Positions 33,151 to 45,643 of a stretch of DNA of 64,000 nt are shown in pieces (position 1 is the first letter of the stretch; every line of letters begins with the position of its first letter). The notes under the pieces were generated by a model. The model ran no database searches and was not told where the DNA came from. It worked only from the letters and a program-made list of their open reading frames with translations. A program made the position numbers and the translations under genes. The stretch covers positions 47,332 through 111,331 of the forward strand of contig QJNS01000252.1 in assembly GCA_004154925.1 (NCBI GenBank). The letters are read 5' to 3'. The stretch is from Monosporascus cannonballus (Eukaryota > Ascomycota > Sordariomycetes > Xylariales).

Positions 33151-33825
33151 CTTGTACTGTGAAAGTTTTAAATACACGCTCTCGTAGTCCGAACCTCGGC
33201 CTTGGATCCTCCTGTCGATCGTAAGCGATTAAGTCGGCATATACCAGGAGATCGGGTGTCGTCCGCCAGCGCTCCCTCGGATTCTTCTTCAAATGGCGGG
33301 AACGGTCGTAACTAGGGTCGCCAGCGCTCAACGCATCTCAGAGTCCAGACCGTCCCAATGATGACTCTTGCACAGAGCGACGGGGCGGGGTCAGTACTGG
33401 AAAGAGCCCTAAAAGCGGATATGTTTCTCGGTGCCTCTATGTGAATGCGGCACTACCTTGACGTCAAGGAAGACCGGGAAGGGCTTGTCCACGGAAGAAG
33501 AACAGACAACCGGGAGTAGTATAATCGTGATACATGGTGGGAGGGCGGGACATATGTAGGGGCCTATTCCCCTACTCAGCCCTCTCCTGGGGTTTGGCCA
33601 CTGGGCATCTGGCAGGCCCGCTAGGAACATACCTCCAAAATGGCACCACACGTATCCCAGCTTAGCATACCCACGGGGGATACGATTGCCCCACTGCGTG
33701 AGGGAGGAAGCACATCGCCTTGTGTTTCCTTCGCGCTGAATGGTGGAGGTGGAGGCTGTATGGATCGAGTAAAAGTGTGTGGAATAACCACTCTTCTTGC
33801 GTGGAGGGGGTTGGCCAAGGATATG

Positions 33826-33850
33826 TGTGACATAAATTATGTCACATAAT
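33826..33850. repeat. Overlapping perfect palindromes
   Basis: TGTGACATAA (33826-33835), one central A, then its exact reverse complement (33837-33846). The right half is shared with a second palindrome, ATTATGT-C-ACATAAT (33836-33850). It resembles a dimeric protein-binding site or cruciform; no gene is adjacent except the receptor start about 0.7 kb away. Confidence 0.7.
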
Positions 33851-33929
33851 CTACACGACCGGGAGAGACAGAAAGGTCCGTCCTTTAGGCCATTCGCTAG
33901 ATTTCGCGATCCGGGCATCTTAGCACCCC

Positions 33930-33961
33930 TTGACCCTGGACCTTGGACCCTGAACCCTGGG
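33930..33961. repeat. Short GACCCTGG-type minisatellite
   Basis: About four diverged copies of a 7-8 bp unit (GACCCTG, GACCTTG, GACCCTG, AACCCTG) in tandem. Too short for a defined locus; probably slippage. Confidence 0.6.
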
Positions 33962-36900
33962 CTCGGGGTGGAGACGGACACGGGTGGCTAAATGCGCATT
34001 CTGAGCCCAGACGGGTTGGAATGTTGCCGTTGAGGGCGCGGTGCCTGCGTGCATCTCGGCTGAAGTCCCACATGGAGTAACTGCAAGCCCCTGATCAGAG
34101 ACTGGTCCCTGCTTGGGCATGCCTTGCAGCATATTAGTGGCATCCACGGGCATCCCTCGCTAACTACAAGCACAGATGCAAATATCCGAACCTCCCCAAG
34201 GCTGGTTGTTTCTCGCGAAAAAAAGACTGAACCGCGGATTATGAGTGACCATCCAGCGCATTTATGTAGAATCGGCCACTACCTAATCGATGCGAAAATA
34301 ATGACAGCTATTTAATAGGCACCTGAAAGGATGCGTAGATATTTAAGTATCCCGACCATGTACGCAATTGATAGTAGGCACTGGGCAAGCTTAACACGGG
34401 AATTGATGGCGTGGTTGGCGGCCTCTGGGAGATCGAGCTTTGGCTTGTGATTGGTTACTAAACGTCCTACTATAACAACTACGTGAATGTCGTGCAGCTG
34501 TAGACCAACCGTCCGGAAGCCTTCAGCATGCCATGCCATAGGGAGCCATGATTATCAGGTGTACCCTAATAGCGTCTTCCGGCACGAATTCAAACAATTG
34601 TATGGTCAGTCTATCTTTGAACTAGTGTCTGTGTCTTATACATAGCTGCCACCCATCAGGGGGTAAGCATGCCTGTAGAGTAAGCGAGCGTCTTTGATAC
34701 CGGTAAAGAAGGCCGATGCAAACTGTCGTCAGAAGCATTAGGCCGAAACTCCACGGAAGATCGCCCGCTTGTGTGCTCGACCTTCCAGAAAAGGACTCGA
34801 CATGCCTCACACTCCCTAGCTTCCTGTGAGTGTTACCCGAGGGGTTGGATACCTCATTCTGGTAGCCGGCATGTGATCGCTCTGCTTTTAGGAGCCTATT
34901 AGATATGTTACGTTGCGAGCATGAACAACACGAAACATAACGTCTTGTTATCACTGACGGTTAAGTTCGGTGTTACTGAGGTTGAAAGACAACTAGTAGG
35001 CTGAGCCTTACGTCCGAGTACACTACGAAGCTAGCGCCTACTTTAGCACACGACGCTGTAGAACCTCGCGAACGCTCTGTCGCCCCTCAAGAGCAAATCC
35101 GGAAAATCTAAGCAAGGACGGGCGTAGGTATTCGGCTGACGGTGTCGAGACTTCGCGGGAAACGTAAAACCAATAACTATATCATTTGTTACATGCAAAG
35201 GAAGCGCCTCCCACAGAAGGCTAGGTGGTACATGCCAGTTGATGATGGTCCTAGATGTCTTCTCGTTCCAGTGGGCGCGATCTCGGCGCCGATGCTTGCA
35301 TATCTCAGTCTTGTTCAACTCATGATTCGCCGCCCTGAATAGGTAATGTCTTCGCTGGAGCCCTGTGGACATGTGGCCTCATCGGATACGAACCTATCCA
35401 GTATATAGCTGCATCTAATATAACTGGGGAATCTCTCACATCTGGGCAGATATCAGAGTTATGGAACAAGCGCCTCCAAAGATTTGTGGTGGAGGCTCCT
35501 GTTTGATTGGGCTTACAGCTGATGTACATAGTGAGGATTTATATTAAGTTGACGGACCAAGAAATCAAGTTGACCAAATGTTTTGTTAGCAACAGGGCGC
35601 GTGAGCTATAACACGCCAGTTGCCATCATTCCGTTAAGCCACTTATTGAGGTGATCTGCTCGTCAACGTGTGATAACTTGTGGTCCCGACCTGAAAATTG
35701 GAACAGCGTGAGTCTTTCGGCAGCCAACTCTGGTTTTTACAATACAATTGGCCCAACCGCTCCCCGTTTCTCGCCCAATGGGACACATATTCCTTACCTG
35801 CATATGTAAGTCTAAGATCTCATGGCAGAACTATTTTAGCTGCACCTAGCTTCCCCGTTCTTCTATTGGCTGGCCGAGGCTCCAGGACTCGCGAGGGGCT
35901 CTTACAGCAATCGCTAACCGGCCTCTCGGATATCCCATCACGTAGACTGTTGGTCACATTCCAATGCGAGCCGCGCCGCTTGTGTCATGAGAATTCACGT
36001 CCTCGGGATTGATATGTCGGCATATTGGTGTGCGAAGCTTGGCGCCCGGTTAAAAATTCAGTCGAGATCCAATCCGGCATGCGGCCATTGCCGCATCGTA
36101 TCAGGCTGAATAGACCTGTAGACATCAAAAACAATATGGCTGGCTATTAGGCTCTCGATGTTATTTATGTGGGAATCATGTAATCTTCCTGTTTCCCGCT
36201 TGCGTGACGGGGTGCGGATCATTTGTAAGAGAAAACCGCGAGGGCGGTGCTGAACGCTGCACCAACACTAGGGCCGGCCACTGATAACAATTCCCTGGTA
36301 GACAACGAAAATCCCACAATGAAGCGGAGGTGTGGGTGGGATTCATGCAGGTAATATCCAACACGAAGAGTGATAGGGGAGAGTTTTCAAATTTTTTGAG
36401 TACGTAAGGCTGATGCAGGCCAACCTGCATTCGGCAGGAAAGCCGTTGCGCCGGTGCTTTTATTAGTGTCGATGGCCATCTGAGATGCTGCCTCTTTTTC
36501 GCGCCACCATTACTTGTTGCATGGTACCCTTTGCATAGAATTTGCCGGTGAGCATCAGCCCTTCATCTGTAACCCGTCCGATGCATGCTTACAGCGGGGA
36601 CAGTTGTACGTGTTCGCCCATTTTCTAAATACTCGAGGATGATAACGGCCAGTATGAGCTGAGGTGCTAAAGCTGAATTAGCCTCAAAAGGGTCATTCCA
36701 CCTCGCGTGACGGAACCGATATACTATATACGTGCGGCGCACTGGGCCATCTGCGTCGCTGCGTTACCAGACGCTGCTTTCTCAGCACTGATCTAGACCT
36801 CGGTGCCCGAATATTATATAGTTATTATATAGCAGGGACAAGCCCACTCGGATAGGTGGCTGTCGACACCGTCAGGAATTGCACAGAGGGTGGCGATCAT

Positions 36901-39098
36901 GCTGCCGCATTTAGTCCAGTACTATAAGCAAGTCGGTATTAATAGCGAACCTTGGAACGTTAGTAGGGTTTATTGCGGTAGGAGCATTCCAGAAGCCAAC
37001 GGGCTTCTACGAAGAGGTCGCACTTCAAAATATTCCAACTCTCAGCGCGGGCCGCCTGGGAACGGCATCTGCCAAGACAAAGCTTGACGCACCTAGATAT
37101 AAATTCTGGTACCATGAAATGTGCGGCTCCCTCCTAGGGAATCGATCCGCGCGGTAGCAATTTCAAGCCCGCATAGAACTCACCTGGGTAAAGAATGCCA
37201 CCTCCCGCAAAATCTTAAACCCAATGAATATAGTTCGGATTACGACGTAGCCTCTGGACGCTTTACTGTTTCTTTTCTAGCTGGTGATGCGGCTGGGAAC
37301 TTGATGCATGACGCAATACAATCGCAACCTTAGCGAAATAAACTGACATGAATGAGCAGCAGTATAAAATCCCAACCATGCAGGCGATGTGGGGCAATAG
37401 ATAGCCGTTTAGCTCTGCCCCCGGTTTACCTGGCACATCAAGCAACCGCTATTTCCCTAGCTTGGCACTATTTATTACTTGTTGTGTCGGGGTCTGTACG
37501 CGCGATCTGCGCCTACTGTAGGTACATAGCACCAAGTGCATTAGGGTTTTTAAAAGACCTTCCGAATTAAATCATCTATTTAAACCTTCCACAGAGGTTT
37601 ATTCGTGGACCATGGGACAAGGCCGATCTATACCCGATCTCAATGCGGACGTGGGTGCCGGAAAGGATATGTCCCATTATCTATTATGTATACCACTAGA
37701 GTTTGTTTCGGTTTGTGATAGCCGCCGGATTTCCTGCCTAACGGGAATACGTCCCGTCTCCAGCCGGTGACCAAGGCCCGAAGCGAGCCAGGCTTTTGAG
37801 CTGGAGCTTTCTGAGGAATCCTTCCTTACCTTTCCCTACAGGACACTTCATAGGTACCAGGATATAGATAGGTTGTTCGCATTTCCGTCACACAACGAAA
37901 TAGGGTCGGTCCATCTCGCCTCGGCCCTCCCCTGTAAGCGACTGCCGCACAGCCGGGTATTCCTGCTATCCAGTTCTACAAGATGTCCTTACCACCCCCA
38001 TTGTGTTACCGTATCCTGCTTTGTCAGCCGGCTTCGCTTCCTTGGCGTCGAACGATATACACGTTTTCAGATTTTGTACCACGACGCCACCGGGACTATC
38101 CGACATGGTCGTCCAAGTGAACGCCAAGAACTCAACAGACGGCGGAAGAACTAGGTCTTTTTGTATCAGAATGGAAACAGAGCTGAAACTCCATACCTTT
38201 GTGGTACAGTACCCGTGGCAATAGGGCTACTAGAGGTAAGTTACTCTGTAGCTCGGCTATGTAGCTTTACTTTGACGTCTGGAGACCACTCTATTAAACC
38301 TCGTCTCCCCTGTAGCTGTGATGGAGGGTGCAGAGCCCGCTTGATCTCCTATGTACGTACTTTAGGGCCGAAGACAGCCATGGGCCCTTATCGCAGTATC
38401 CTACCACGTATAGTCGAGTGAAAGCTAGGTGTGTGTTCTTGCCGTGTATGGCCCGTCACTCGAGAGACATCTCTCGACAGGGACCGCGACGCATAGTCTT
38501 ACACATATCTGTCTTTATGCGTGGTTCCCACTACAAAACGCTGAGTGGAATTCTGGAGGAGGCACTCAAGTCATGGCCGCTACGGATGGACCGTGACGGC
38601 CTCAGAAGGAAACGTGCATATCGGGGCCCCAAGCCCCTGGAGAGCGGGAACCGGTCGTCCTTGCCGTTGGCTTCCCTTTCTCGTCTGAGTATGAATATTC
38701 CGCTTGAATATTCCTATTCCACCTCGTGTGCGGACTATAGCATCGAACCACGGAGGATGGCAATAAGTTTAGCCGCGAATCGCCTGGACAGCCGGTGTGC
38801 ATCTTTTCACTACTCATTGTTTCTATCTTACAATGAATTCACGAAACCCAGGGAGATATTTTGCTACCCCCGATGTGTCTCCTGAAATAGCAATGCAACA
38901 TAGCAGTCTTTGCCTTCTGAGTCTTTACTTGCGGTCATAATATCCACAGAACCGCTCCAACCTAAAGTTAGGAGCCCCGGCCACACAAAGAGATTGAACC
39001 CACTTATGATGATACCTAGCTACCCCAACAAATCTCCGTACACTAGGGCTATGCTCATCTCGATTCTCGATGGCCCTAAAGCTTAGCCTTCAATAGAG

Positions 39099-39454
39099 CA
39101 ATAATCTCGCTAGAGCGATCGACTCCATACCGATACCTTGACATAACGATATCGGATCTGCGTCTCGTTGACTTTCCCATGCAGATAACGATACTCCTCG
39201 ATATTCCGGTTAACGATATCGGTACCGGCTTAGTTGCCATATATGTCGGCATCGCAAGGCAGAATCTGGGCCGGAAATGGATTAAATATTAAATATAGGC
39301 CTAAAGTGGGCAAAATATCGCTAAAGCACGCAATTTCGCCGCAGGCCCTGGACAACTGCGGGGCGGTTGCAATTTCTGGTAATAGCTTCAGAACTAACCA
39401 TTGCCATAACGATATCAAGGTGATTTTTCGTATCGTTATAGCGAGACTTTACTG
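39099..39454. mobile_element. Degenerate pogo/Fot-like MITE, about 356 bp
   Basis: The right end, read on the - strand, begins CAGTAAAGTCTCGCTATAAC just inside a TA dinucleotide (39455-39456). This fits pogo-type TIRs that start CAGT next to a TA target. The left end, CAATAATCTCGCTAGAGCGA, is an evident diverged copy in inverted orientation. Subterminal ATAACGATAT motifs recur at about 39143, 39186, 39210 and 39405, plus an inverted copy near 39431. A GC-rich imperfect hairpin lies inside (39329-39375). There is no transposase frame, so it would be a non-autonomous fossil. The left target duplication is not intact. Confidence 0.55.
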
Positions 39455-40315
39455 TATGAAGGGAATATACCGAAGGGCCTTTGGGGCGAAAGAGGACTTC
39501 CTTCCAGCTCATACATCAGCTCCCATAACTTGTCGCGTCTTCACATTTCTACCCCGGTGTCGGATCTAGACCGTCCCGATCAATCTTCCAAGAGGTAAGT
39601 GGATCTCGGAACGGAGCCGTCGTCGGAGGATATGTAAACACCTAGTAGCGTTTGCCCAAGTGGAGGGGGGGAAGAGCTATTAGTCTGGGACATCAAATAC
39701 AAGGCTCGTCGGCCTTGTCTAGACTCTCACGTTTCGGCATCCTTTCACAGAGCCATGCACCGCCCGCAAGATATTGGCGACGTATTCCCTGGTATGAGCA
39801 GTCGACAACTGTGCCGTACGCTTCCGCGGGCCCCCGTCCGATCCCAAACATGCGAAGACGCTCTCGATCCTTTGAGGACGACCGGATGCTACCGTACTCG
39901 GAGCCATCAACCAACATGCGTTGGAAGTTTTCCAGAGTGCGCCCAGCAATGCCAAACTCGGGGGTTTTCCTCCGTCATAGGTGGATACATCTGCATATCT
40001 TACAACTTGAAGTTAAGTGGATATTAGGTCGAGTAAAATTGAACTACCCTGTCAAGTACTTGCGGGGTGGGCCACAGGGAAAACAATACCATATCAATGT
40101 AGCTGTGGACCCTCAGCTGATGGCATCGAATTGGAAACTGCGCAAAATCGCACCCCAAGCTATAAATGTATGACTTAGTACCATAGCATCTTGGGATTCG
40201 ACCTGATTTTGGTATATTAAGAGCTTTACAGGTCACTAATTATCGTAAACGTGTTGAAATTTCTAAAAGACACTATATACAGATACATGGATTAAGTGAA
40301 CTATACAGGTATATA

Positions 40316-40387
40316 AAGTTGGACGGGTGATCGTCCGCTTGTTACGGCACAGAACAAGAGTCTAGCCATTACACCACTAAAAGTGGA
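40316..40387 (-). other. tRNA-like Pol III promoter relic
   Basis: On the - strand TGGTGTAATGG (near 40366-40378) matches a tRNA A box and D-arm. CTTGTT/AACAAG could form an anticodon-type stem and GGACG/CGTCC (40321-40336) a T-type arm. The T-loop lacks TTCGA and no 7-bp acceptor stem forms, so this is not a working tRNA. A tRNA-derived SINE remnant is possible. Confidence 0.25.
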
Positions 40388-40493
40388 ACGTTGTCAGCTC
40401 GAGCACTGACCGCCTTGTTCTGCCCTATATACCCACAAGGTGCCACTTGGGACTGTGACACCGCTAAAAGTTGCAATTTCTCTTTGACTTTGT

Positions 40494-40667
40494 GACGGTC
40501 TTTAAGTACATTCAGCATATACACATATGTATGATATTATAAGTGCGTACCTAATTGGGTAGTTAACTTACTAAGCATGAAAGGTAAGTTAACTACCCGT
40601 TAGGTACCTATTCGAGCTTATTCGTACGATACATATGTGCCATTACTAAATATACTCAAAGGCAGTC
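40494..40667. mobile_element. Foldback element / large imperfect palindrome
   Basis: The core is GGGTAGTTAACTTAC (40557-40571) and its exact complement (40584-40598) around a 12-nt loop. The pairing extends outward through GTACCTAA/TTAGGTAC, CACATATGTAT/ATACATATGTG and GTACATT...AGTATATTT, out to GACGGTC/GGCAGTC, with mismatches and small gaps. Both arms are about 78 bp. No ORF is present. It looks like a foldback MITE, with the youngest pairing at the centre. Confidence 0.65.
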
Positions 40668-43600
40668 TACGCCGATATAACTATGGGCATTGCTTCTAGC
40701 GCGCCCCACGGATACTTAATAGGGTAATTTTCCTTTCGCCTGGCAACACGTACCCTTCTCACTTAGCACAAGACCTTTTGTTTGCATCCACCCGTACCTC
40801 ATATTCAAGGGATTATTGTAGTTAGTGGCATACAAGCCCCATATATCTTGAAAATCGCTGGCTTCATTGGATAGTGTTTTGGATTGTGTCGAGATGCATC
40901 AAAATCCCTTAGATAAAATACATTACATACCATAATACAGATGTCCTCACGTGACCGAAATCCTCCAAACTTCTAGCCCCCTGATTTACTTCCGCTCGGA
41001 CCGAAAGCTACACGGCGGATACCATACTTATGCGTCGCTTCCTAATAAATTCAAAGGCAAAATACATGAGGAAGCCGATGAACCAATCGTAATTTACCGT
41101 CGAAGAAACACGGGGCTTGTATAGCGCTAACTGCTATCATCCCTGAACTCTACATCCATCCACCCCCTCTGTCCCTGCTGCCCCTGCTGACCCTGTGGAG
41201 CGTCCCCGTCAGCCCTGTCCTGTGTCGTTCTCGCTGCCCCCCGGCCCTTTCTCCACCGGCCCGATTATTTCGTGCTTGCGAAACTGAGCAAGTTCCGTGG
41301 CTTATCTGCCAGGCCCCACTCTCACGTTTTGTTGTGGGGAACGACTCGAAGCGAGATTGGGCAAGCCAAAGCTTCGGGACGCCCCCTACGATGATTTCCT
41401 CTAGTAGTGCGCTTTTTGGGGCTCTCGGGGGAGGGACCTTCGTCGAAGCCAGCCCCATCATACACGGTGACAACTAACACGTCCTGAGGCCCATGAAACA
41501 CCCCACGGACGAACGGCCGCCGTCGTTCGACACTCACTCTGCATGCATATCACCGTTGAAGCGACATGGGCGCCGATCCGGTGCTTGGCACCAAGAAAGG
41601 AAGCTCGCGTCTTCTATGTGGCGGACGGCTGGTGGCTTCCTAGCTTCCTCCTAGGGCAATTCGAGCGTACGCATCTCGTAGCGTACAGGCCGTTCCCCTT
41701 ACGTGTAGCCGAGAACGGCTGACGAAAAGTCCTTGGCCGAGGTTGCTACCCATGCGTTGCAACCTAGCCATCGGCAATATGATGCTGACGGCCATCGAGA
41801 AGACCAGCCACGCTCTTCTACCGTAGTGGATGATGATATTCGTTGACACCCCCCCGCGTTCCCGCGCGGGCTGGCATCAGGGAAGAGCACATCAAAGAAC
41901 AGCCTCTTTCCGTACATATCGCAAACCTTCAGCGGATACGGAATAGCAACTCATTACGCCCTTGGTGCTAAAGCTACATCGCGCTCTACGGTTTGAAGCG
42001 AGCTCTTCCCCCGTCAGGCTCCTCCACCCAAGGTCCCTTATGGGATGAGATGATGATGATGAACGACATAAGGTGAATAGGTCTTGCGGAGGGGGAAGAC
42101 CTGTCGCGCATAATACTTTCCTCAGCATTCTTGGTATGCTGTACCTATGTAGACTACTGCAGTGGTGAAACACGCGCATTATTATTTGATATAAGGGGAA
42201 CTTCGAGGCCGCTGGTTGAACGTTCTGGCGTAGGTACCGCCTGAGCCGCCGAATAGAGGCTCATGGACTGCCTCGTTAAGCCATCAATCGTAGGCATGGA
42301 TCACGAGAGTGGTTTCTCAACCTTGGCAGCTCATGGCGGCTGATATAAAACTGTTAAGGGGTGGGTGGTATTGCGACTGAGGGCGGTGTGTATCATTGGA
42401 AGGAAGATGACAGAAAGGAGAGCAACTTGGCGCGTACCGTACATGGCAATTGTAGCGAATTACTTGCCCGCCTTGCATCGGAATTAGTAATATATGCCAC
42501 ACATGTTGTAAAGCCTAGCACTCACAAAGGCGATACTACTCATCCATAACTTCAACTATACCTCAGGGGAGCCCGCGGTGTTATCGCGGATCTACTGTGT
42601 AAAGTCACTACATCTGACTTGTAGTCGGTAGGTTAGACGATCCACTGAGACTGTAAAGCATTCAGGCGGCCGGGCCGTTAGGGACAAGAAATCAGGGTTC
42701 TACGGAGCCTAGTTGTCCTGCGAGATCTGCATTGGTTTCAGCCGAGTTCAGGAGAATAACAACTGCTTTCTCCCTGTAGCAGTATATTCCTGTGGACTCT
42801 TCGTTCGAAGTAGCCTGACGCGATACCCAGCTCCGGTCACCCAGTCGAAAGCTCAGTCGGCTCTAGTCTTGCAGATGGAGGCCCCCTCGGCTCGGTATAG
42901 GTGCACTCTCACGACCATGCATATTATCCAGCCCGTTATGGGGAGAAGATAAGAAATATGCACACCGGTGGCATCGGTCTTGCCAGTTTGCGTTGCCTGC
43001 TACTGGTGCAGTCCCTCTGTGATGACTAGCTCCGGGTTGACTGGCTGAACAGGCAGATACATAGATGCTTTATTGCGTCCCTCCAGTCAGTCTAGGAGAA
43101 TCTGCTTCGGTATTCATAAATTGGCATATACCCCCCCTGAATAATGCGCCTCCGATGATGCTTTAAGTGGTAGTAGAGCAGACCGCTGCCCCCTCACAGC
43201 TCGCGCACCCTCTCCGCCATCCTAGGGGTCTTAGCTGGTGCCATCTCGGGGCCATTATAAATCGCGCGGACGAGGACCTTGGTGTGGATATACACCACGT
43301 ATTTAATACTGCTTTGAGCGGCCTCGAGAGCGACTAGCTCAGTCATTTGCGCATGACTCGGCCAGGTACTGGCAGTCCCTAGGAACCCCTATTCGGCGGT
43401 GTATAGGTCGACATTCATCCAAAGCCGATTAAGTAGCGAATGCCCTCTTGTCAGTTCGGTATACATGTTATACACCCATAACACCACAGGCATGCGCCTA
43501 GCACCCTAGAAAAGCGGGGAGACCTTCATGTTGGAGGCAACCTGGTATCCGTGAATCTTAGATCACCATTGAGCGAGGCATCATTTGTGGTGACTTTGAG

Positions 43601-44056
43601 AGGTTTCTCATATGGCGATTTTAGAGTGTATCCCGAGCACACCACTATAGACGTATTTACCACTGTATTCGGACACGGGTGTATTACGCTTCTGTGAGAG
43701 ACCACTTCAATTATAGAAAGCAGAGGTGGCTGGATAGGGGGTTGCCCTAGCGTTGCTCTGCCTGGGATTGTGCGAGCCGAACTATAGAGGGAACTACGTT
43801 GGATAATGGCTAAGCTTGTGTATGGAATAGAAAATTCTCTAGAGTCGCTAGTAACATCTATCGGGCCTCACCCTGAGCAAGCACTAGTTGATATATATCG
43901 CTTTCTCTATGGCGAAACCGGGTTGAATGAATTCCCGTTGTTGAGAATGAACCTAGACTCGACCTACGAACCCCTACAACAAGGACCGTCGTCATTAGGT
44001 CAGCGTGGTTGTGTTAACGGATATCATAATATACGGAAAACTCAAATGGGTATAAT

Positions 44057-45643
44057 TTAAGCCACTCCCATCTCCGGCTCCGCAGGCAAAACGGCATTGA
44101 GAGCATCGCGCACTTCGAACTCCTCCATCACCGCACCAAATCTGCGAGCTGGTTAGTCTTCTAAGTGGCCGTACAGGGGTGCTGGTCCATACCCGTAGCA
44201 GCGGACTTTGCCCTTTAGCTCGTCAACTAATTTGACAAAATCCTCTGGTCCTAACTCTGCCAGCCTTGGATGGTCCAAGACCTTGCCCCAGGCCATCTAC
44301 GCATGGTCAAGTTAGTGGTCGCTAGCTAGAGATCAAGGAGCTGTTGGGAAATGCGTCTTGGGATTTGGTGGCTCATTATAACATAGACGACAGGCTCTCG
44401 TGACTAAAGAGGGTCGTACAAAGCGAATTCGAGACGCGGGAAGTTACTTACGATCGGTGTTATCTCTCCTTCAAGATCCAATCTGCAGCTCAAATCGAGG
44501 AGAGTTGCGAGATCACCCTTGGATAACTCCCATGTTTGCCCATGTCTCGCGGTGGTGTCAGTGTTCCCGAAAGGGACGTCCTTATTTAGATCTGAAAACG
44601 GTTCCGGCGGACAAGATGCCATCAAAGCATGCCCCGAAGGCTCGCCGCCTGCTCCATTTGCTCTGTCTAGTAACCAGGGTAAATGGACCATACATGGTCT
44701 CTCGAGCCTGCACAGCGAGCCACCCAGTATGATTAGCTAGACAGCTCCCACACCAATTCGTAGATAAACCGTACTTCCAGGTGTGATAGCTTTCCTTCAA
44801 AAGTGGGGAGGTGACATATATGCCTTCGAGGGGTCATCGGGGTCATCGTACGTTAACACGAAATCTATCCCAGCCTGCTCGTAATCCGCATGAAGCGGTG
44901 CTAGTGGTTGCGAGGCTGTGCCGTGTATTACCTGATTCCCAACCATCAGCTGGGAGGAGGTAGAGAGTGATGGGGCGGTCGGCATTGAAGTTAACGGTGG
45001 AGTGTAGGCATGACTCGAGCCAGGTGCATGGGTTCCAGAAGCATTGCTCGATGCGTAACCGAAGCTCGGGTTGCTGCTAATATCATCTATGACGCCGGCT
45101 GAGATAGGCGAAGCTCCGGTTTGATGCAGGAGGCCTTTGAGTTGCCTGTTCTCCTCCGCGAGCTTCTCCTTGTCCTGGGCAACATTGCTGTAGATTTCCT
45201 TCAGACGAAACACCTCATCCTCGAGTGCTTTGATGTATAACTCCTTCCGCTCACGATGCGTCCTGCAACAAGACATCAGAACGTGGGCTCAAAGTCAGAA
45301 AGGGTGGGCGGCTACCGCTATACCTCTGAGCCTGACGGTTTAACTCTTGACGTCGGGTTAATGCTGGCTTGCTGTCTGGCTTCGGCCCGCGGCGCTTAGG
45401 CGGGTTGCCATCCCTCGTCGATTTCTTTTCATTTAAAGATTTTAAAAAACTAAGGTTCAGGGAGGACAGAGGCCCCTTGTCCTGAGTTCCGCTAGCATCA
45501 AGGTTCTGCGGCGATGACGAAGTCGACATTGGAGTGTAGTTGTACAGTGAACAGCCCAAGAATATGTTTGGGTCAGAGAGAGAGTAAGGCGTTGGCGCCG
45601 AGGGATAGAAGAATGCTACTCCGTGGTCAGTCATTTCAGCCAT
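44057..45643 (-). CDS. bZIP transcription factor (AP-1/Yap-like basic region), 5 exons
   Basis: Spliced by eye to 403 aa. Exons are 45324-45643, 44816-45262, 44452-44707, 44193-44296 and 44057-44141. The bZIP domain crosses intron 1: RRQELNRQAQR joins THRERKELYIKALEDEVFRL, giving an N-x2-AQ-x2-x-RxR basic region of AP-1/Yap type. The heptad leucine segment continues KEIYSNVAQDKEKLAEENRQLKGLL. The middle is Ser/Thr/Pro-rich. The C-terminal domain has LERPCMVHLPWLLDRANG, then GHALMASCPP, then HGQTWELSKGDLATLLDLS and VRCYGFGAVMEEFEVRDAL, a conserved tail I recall from ascomycete bZIP proteins. Intron 2 uses a poor donor (AT|GTCACC) and is the least certain join. A GTAGGT donor near 45745 and a CTTAG just upstream of the ATG suggest a 5' leader intron. 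Target genes are unknown. Confidence 0.8.

Larger units (their letters stand above)
33151..44056. other. 10.9-kb gene desert with transposon fossils
   Basis: No supported protein gene. The sequence is AT-rich and dense in stops. It holds overlapping palindromes (33826-33850), a short GACCCTGG-type minisatellite (33930-33961), a degenerate pogo-like MITE (39099-39454), a tRNA-like relic (40316-40387, -) and a foldback element (40494-40667). Fragments at 41.15-42.18 kb on the - strand have several overlapping open frames, possibly decayed exons, but none can be joined with confidence. Confidence 0.5.

Noticed and set aside
41150..42180. Possible decayed multi-exon gene on the - strand
   Set aside because: Several short open frames look faintly protein-like, but I found no splice joins that link them and no known family.
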